From Symbiodinium sp. CCMP2592 (Eukaryota > Sar > Dinophyceae > Suessiales > Symbiodiniaceae): 64,000 nucleotides of DNA. A program made the translations under genes and the position numbers. Of this stretch, positions 59,814-64,000 are shown in pieces. Within the stretch, counting starts at the first letter, position 1, and the number at the start of each line of letters is the position of its first letter. The notes below the pieces were generated by a model. That model was given only the letters and a program-made list of their open reading frames with translations, made no database searches and was not told the DNA's origin. The DNA is taken from the NCBI GenBank assembly GCA_905221615.1, contig CAJNDT010003112.1, positions 1,791,158-1,855,157 on the forward strand. The letters run 5' to 3'.

Positions 59814-61633
59814 GCTGAATCACCATCGCCCTCCACGTCTTCAATGTTGAGGTTCTGCATCACGCAATTCAGCGCAAAGGACCAGTATTGGGCGGGTAAC
59901 CCGGCGTGTAGCATGGATGCTGCGACTGTGTTGATCACTTCTTGATTTGATCGTTCAGCGAGTGAATTGTTACTGGGTTTCCCTGGAAGGGAATGATCTA
60001 TCACGATCTTCAACTGCGCCATAGCTGAATCGAACTCTGGTGCTTCATCACTATACGCCATATGAATCTTGCGTCTCCCCATTAGGCGTCTGATGGCCAT
60101 GACGACCTCGTCAGTATTCCTTGAAGCCGTGGGAATCGCTGCGATCATTTTGGTGGCGATGTCTCTGATGACTAGAACTTCACGTGCTCCATCATCGAGT
60201 CCGATACCTGCTTCGGCGGCCTTGCGCATATCGAGGAAGTCGAACGTCACAAGATCACCCCAGTGTTTGATCACACGTTGAAACGCACCTCGTTGTGTCC
60301 GCAAGTGCTTCATCTTCGCGCGTATGCACGATTCGCAATATGGATTGCGGTAGCGATGAGTACACAGATGTGCCAACGTCTTGGCTTCGGCTTTCAGTGT
60401 TCCGACTCTGGCCTTGCGGCTCGGCGCACCGTCGCCTTCCACATCAATGATCACCTCATCGTCACCATCCAATGGAATTTCACCCACTCCTTTTCCGTTG
60501 TCGTCCGGAGGTCGTCCGGCTTCGGACTCTGGTACTTCTTCTATAGGAGGTTCTTGGGGTTCAGTATCAGGAGGTCGTTCATGATCGTCACCTTCTTCTT
60601 CTGCTTCAATTTCGCTCGGTGCAGCTTCAGCGGCAGCTGCGACACTGACGTCAACATCACCCGCGGTTAGCACACCCTTGAAGATTTCGGTGATCGCTTT
60701 GGCCTCCGGATCATCATGAACCAGTGACTTGGAACTCCCGGCGCGAATGTACGGGATGTCACCGTTCACGAACAGAGATATCCTCTTGCCCTGCGGGTTG
60801 ATCATGAATGGTTCCCTTCCGGGTGGCCACACAAACCCGTAGTTGAAGTTCATACATCTCTTGCCTATGGAAAGCACCGATGGTGTGTCGTCCAACACGT
60901 AAGCGTTGATCGGTTCCTCGAACGACTCAGTCTGGAAATTCGACACGAGATCGGTATCGGTGATTCCATTTGCTGTCTGAAATGATATGGGCTCTGGAGT
61001 CACGAGTGTTTCGAGACTGTGCTTCTCGATCTTCTTCTGAGATATGAGGTCGTGGCCACACCCAGTGTCCATGAGAAATTTGATCTTCTTCTTGAGGATG
61101 ACTGGTTGAACCATGCATTTGAATACACCTTGATTGATGATCCGTTTGCTGTGCGCAGCATCGAGTTCACGCTCAACGATGGAATCCTCACCGTCATAGA
61201 AGGAAACTTCTTCCACCCGAGACGTTCCTGGGATTCGTACGAATGAAACTCGATCTCCGCATTGATCATCATCGTCGTCAACCATGTCTCTCATGATCTG
61301 TGCCCTCAATCTCGCTTTGTGCTTAGCGAATTCCAAATTCACGGCGCGATCCTCATTGTTGACAAGCGCTTCCATGTCGACGTACTTCACCTTCCGCTCC
61401 TTGTCCTTCTTCGATCTTCTAGGACACGAAGAAATGAACTTCACGTCGTCGGCGAATGTCACGTTACGCTTGATCTCTTTTCGGGTCGACGTAGTCGGTC
61501 CCGAGGATTCGTCGTCAGTTGAACAATCCGAATCAGCGTCGCTGTCAACGGATGGACAATCTGACTCTTCCTCATCTTGTCTTGAAGATCGCTTCCATAT
61601 AGCCGGGGCTGATGGATTCCACCTTCGGCACAA
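59618..61633 (-). CDS. Copia protease-integrase part of Pol, element 2
   Basis: 671 codons: Asp/Ser-rich segment; protease motif MDTGCGHDLIS; integrase zinc site (HLCTHRYRNPYCESC) and catalytic FDFLD, SDEAPEFD and LAERSNQE; the genuine frame ends near 59790. It joins Gag via a one-base deletion near 61650. Confidence 0.9.
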   Translation of the reverse strand: MCRRWNPSAPAIWKRSSRQDEEESDCPSVDSDADSDCSTDDESSGPTTSTRKEIKRNVTFADDVKFISSCPRRSKKDKERKVKYVDMEALVNNEDRAVNLEFAKHKARLRAQIMRDMVDDDDDQCGDRVSFVRIPGTSRVEEVSFYDGEDSIVERELDAAHSKRIINQGVFKCMVQPVILKKKIKFLMDTGCGHDLISQKKIEKHSLETLVTPEPISFQTANGITDTDLVSNFQTESFEEPINAYVLDDTPSVLSIGKRCMNFNYGFVWPPGREPFMINPQGKRISLFVNGDIPYIRAGSSKSLVHDDPEAKAITEIFKGVLTAGDVDVSVAAAAEAAPSEIEAEEEGDDHERPPDTEPQEPPIEEVPESEAGRPPDDNGKGVGEIPLDGDDEVIIDVEGDGAPSRKARVGTLKAEAKTLAHLCTHRYRNPYCESCIRAKMKHLRTQRGAFQRVIKHWGDLVTFDFLDMRKAAEAGIGLDDGAREVLVIRDIATKMIAAIPTASRNTDEVVMAIRRLMGRRKIHMAYSDEAPEFDSAMAQLKIVIDHSLPGKPSNNSLAERSNQEVINTVAASMLHAGLPAQYWSFALNCVMQNLNIEDVEGDGDSAWKRMTGKDSREKPYHLGPKSSSSRRIQGRRHMATSSIQRGSQAFLPDTSSLLVKGGPRSIACGT

Positions 61634-64000
61634 TCTGATGGCGGGTGCCGCAGGGAGGCCTTGGCCTTGGCATTCGGCTTCGCTGGAGCTGCCTTTGCTT
61701 CGGATTTGGCTTTAGCTTTTGCCTTTGGTTCCGGAGCTGGGGTAGCTGCTGCCTCATGCTTGAAAGGACAATTCTCTCTTGAGCACGAGCCTGTGTTCTT
61801 GAACGAGTAGCATATCCTATTTCCTCCTCCTCCAGACGGACTTGGAGTTCTCGTCCTCGGCGTAAAGGGTCGCTCTGGAGTCTTCTTCGAGTGACTGAAT
61901 GGGCACTTGTCACCATTTCGACACCCTGCATCTGTGAAATGGAACTTGCAGCGGATTTGCTTCTTGCTCTTGTCGCCTCTGTTGTCCGCTGACTCACTCC
62001 TCGTCTTCTTCTTGGGCTTTGGCTTGGTCTTCGCATGACTCTTCGCTTTGCTTTGAGGTAGTACAGGTGTTGCTTTATCCGGCTTGGTAGGCGAAGCTTT
62101 GACCTTTGCGGATGGAGCTGCGTTAGGCGTTGGTTTCTCAGGTACCTTGGCCGGTGCAGCGAGCAAATCCTTGCCCTCAAGCATCTGGCGCAAACCAATT
62201 TGGGTCTGAGTGAGATTTGATTGTTCTCGTCTCCGCATGATGGTACGGTCGATGATCTTCATCAGATTGTCGTACGATCGGTCTTCATGATTGTAGGGCA
62301 AGTGTTCGTAGTGCATGCCCAACTCCATCTTCATTGCGGGCGAGTCCTTGATCTTGCTGTACAAGCAATCACGGAGAGCTGTTTTGGATGGTATGTCTTC
62401 TGGCCTCATCCGTCCCAGAACCTCCAACCACGTCTGCTTGAACGTATGAAGTTTGTTGTCGCCTTGGTACTGGAGCTTCACCAGATACTCGAGAGTGATG
62501 ATCATGTCGAGACGATCGTGCGTTCGAAAACTTTCATACATCATCGCAATGATTTGTCGTCCTTTGATGATCTTCCCTTCGGGCCTGCTGATGTAATCGT
62601 TGGCCTTCCGGTTCACCTCCAGGTACAGATCAGCAGATTTGTCACCACCAGCGCGTAGCATTGCGACCATGGCGATCCCCAATTTGACGTCTACGCTCTT
62701 GAACTTCTTGTGTCCTGAATCGTTCAGTGCTTCGACATCAGGGAATGGATTGAATGCTGGTGCCAGCCATAACATCCAGTCCTCATGATTTGGATCGGCT
62801 GATGCTCCTAAGACATTCGCCGTGCATACGGATCGCCAGTTGTTGAGGTGAGTGAGAGTAGGCCATGGAGGAACGGTCACTTTATCGGCCTCCCTCCTGG
62901 AAATTCTCACCTCTGTGACTTCAGGATCTGCGTCTCCATCAGGATCACGCGCATGAGGGTCAGGATCCGAGTCAGGTTTGCCTCCACCGCTTCTCTTCTT
63001 ATCATCACCGTCATCATCAGGCGGATCTGGAGGGTCATACCCCGTGCCGGCCCCTTCATCATGCTCTCCCTCTTCGTTCTCGTCGCCAGCTTCATCACCG
63101 TCATCGTCTCCATTGTCTTCCTGAATCGTTTCAGCAAATAATCTCCACTCATCACGATCAGCTCTGAGACGCTGTTCGGCTTTCTGGGCCTTGAGTACTT
63201 CGCTTCGCAGATCAGCAATCTTCTCTTCGTACCGTTCCGCGACCTCTTTCTCGATCTGACGCCTCCTTGCCTCATGGATGGAATCGTCATAGGCGACAGG
63301 GGCACCAATGAGGTCGTTGCCCTTCGTAGATGCGATAATGCCGTCGATACCAACAGGTCTTGAGGAGCTGGCAGATGCTGTGGACTTCGATCCCAACATC
63401 CCGCGATCCTCCAAGAGTTCGCGTAGCTGTCGATCACGCACGGCTGCCGCATCACTTTGCCCATGAAATCCGCTTGGTATGCCAAACAGAGTGGCTGCAC
63501 TAGGCGTGGAACGCGCATGTGCTGGGCTGCTAATACCTGGCACGTAGTGCTCGGGCATTGCATCCGCCACGATTGGCGTTGAATAGGATTTATTCACCTC
63601 ACCTTTAATGCGGCCAGTGAAGAAGTTTCCACCGGTAAATGGAATTTCATCCATCGCAAGGTTCTTGTCCTTGTCCGATTCCGAGAATGCGAACTTCTCT
63701 TTGGCGACTGGACTAACTTGACTTGGGGACCGTATTTCAGGGGATCGTACCTCACCTCCTACGGAAAATGCAGGCACTACTTCCTTTCCTACGTGCTCCC
63801 AGCCAGACTCAGTAGTCCTCGAAGACATGGGCATGCTCGAAGGCCGTGTCACTCCGCCATGGTAGTTGGAGTTCCGTGCTGCCTCCAATTCGCTGCGTGT
63901 CCTCGCTTGAAGATCTTCTTGTGCTTTGAGTGTTTTCCTGAGTTCACTCAGCTCGTCGTGCAAGGTAGGCAATGCGCGCCTTGCATGATCTTCATTCTGA
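61459..64000 (-). CDS. Copia Gag, element 2 (5' end outside the window)
   Basis: Open to the right edge, so partial. Coiled-coil end, acidic linker, Gag core (LTHLNNWRSVCTANVLG, then YLVKLQYQGDNKL), a Lys/Pro-rich region and both CCCH zinc fingers. Relative to element 1 there is an in-frame AT-rich insertion of about 27 bp near 63582-63609. The genuine frame ends near 61650. Confidence 0.9.
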   Translation of the reverse strand, partial: QNEDHARRALPTLHDELSELRKTLKAQEDLQARTRSELEAARNSNYHGGVTRPSSMPMSSRTTESGWEHVGKEVVPAFSVGGEVRSPEIRSPSQVSPVAKEKFAFSESDKDKNLAMDEIPFTGGNFFTGRIKGEVNKSYSTPIVADAMPEHYVPGISSPAHARSTPSAATLFGIPSGFHGQSDAAAVRDRQLRELLEDRGMLGSKSTASASSSRPVGIDGIIASTKGNDLIGAPVAYDDSIHEARRRQIEKEVAERYEEKIADLRSEVLKAQKAEQRLRADRDEWRLFAETIQEDNGDDDGDEAGDENEEGEHDEGAGTGYDPPDPPDDDGDDKKRSGGGKPDSDPDPHARDPDGDADPEVTEVRISRREADKVTVPPWPTLTHLNNWRSVCTANVLGASADPNHEDWMLWLAPAFNPFPDVEALNDSGHKKFKSVDVKLGIAMVAMLRAGGDKSADLYLEVNRKANDYISRPEGKIIKGRQIIAMMYESFRTHDRLDMIITLEYLVKLQYQGDNKLHTFKQTWLEVLGRMRPEDIPSKTALRDCLYSKIKDSPAMKMELGMHYEHLPYNHEDRSYDNLMKIIDRTIMRRREQSNLTQTQIGLRQMLEGKDLLAAPAKVPEKPTPNAAPSAKVKASPTKPDKATPVLPQSKAKSHAKTKPKPKKKTRSESADNRGDKSKKQIRCKFHFTDAGCRNGDKCPFSHSKKTPERPFTPRTRTPSPSGGGGNRICYSFKNTGSCSRENCPFKHEAAATPAPEPKAKAKAKSEAKAAPAKPNAKAKASLRHPPSDCAEGGIHQPRLYGSDLQDKMRKSQIVHPLTATLIRIVQLTTNPRDRLRRPEKRSSVT

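Larger units (their letters stand above)
46002..64000 (-). mobile_element. Ty1/copia LTR retrotransposon, element 2 (truncated by the window edge)
   Basis: Same family and orientation as element 1, with matching 3' LTR, polypurine tract, ORF2 and ORF1. The visible part covers everything from the 3' LTR to the Gag coiled coil. Its 5' LTR lies beyond 64000. Single-base frameshifts occur at sites different from element 1, and ORF2 has one nonsense change, so neither copy is fully intact, while both derive from an intact recent parent. Confidence 0.95.

Overview
The window looks like nuclear DNA of a protist, most probably a dinoflagellate (Symbiodiniaceae-like). This is inferred from several signs. 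The intergenic DNA is full of plant/dinoflagellate-type telomere-like heptamers (TTTAGGG/CCCTAAA). There are long trinucleotide microsatellites and many short foldback elements. No compact host gene is recognisable. Two very large Ty1/copia-type retrotransposons are present, and an AT-rich endogenous DNA virus sits beside one of them. No rRNA, tRNA, CRISPR array or bacterial operon was seen. The species assignment is inference.

Layout. (1) 1-9,906: gene-poor host DNA with degenerate CCCTAAA repeats, an AGT microsatellite and several 80-120 bp palindromic MITE-like elements. (2) 9,907-17,410: an AT-rich endogenous viral element (EVE). It carries an A32-type packaging ATPase, a major capsid protein of polinton-like virus/virophage type, a long fibre protein ending in a peptidase S74 (endosialidase-chaperone) domain, a GIY-YIG endonuclease and four small ORFs. 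The four large recognisable genes are each broken by a frameshift or an in-frame stop. No integrase or polymerase is present, and the right end is cut off by an LTR. (3) 17,411-37,079: copia element 1, complete with both LTRs (19.7 kb, minus strand). (4) 37,080-46,001: host DNA with foldback elements, microsatellites, an inverted AATTCCCTA satellite and a TACTAATA-type degenerate repeat field. (5) 46,002-64,000: copia element 2, same family and strand, entering the window at its 3' LTR and running off the right edge inside gag.

How the copia genes fit together. ORF1 encodes Gag (coiled coil plus two CCCH zinc fingers), aspartic protease, integrase, reverse transcriptase and RNase H, followed by an unusual C-terminal extension of about 700 residues. 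A gap of about 112 bp follows, then a second ORF of about 2,500 codons unrelated to any standard retrotransposon protein. ORF2 has cysteine-rich (zinc-binding-like) segments, a CCHC knuckle and a region with the ordered motifs of Tpt1/KptA RNA 2'-phosphotransferases. The putative primer-binding site starts GGTTATC, like the half-tRNA primer site of Drosophila copia. This suggests, as a hypothesis, that the Tpt1-like domain repairs the 3' end of a cleaved tRNA primer. Both copies carry several single-base frameshifts at different places, so comparing them reveals the ancestral frames.
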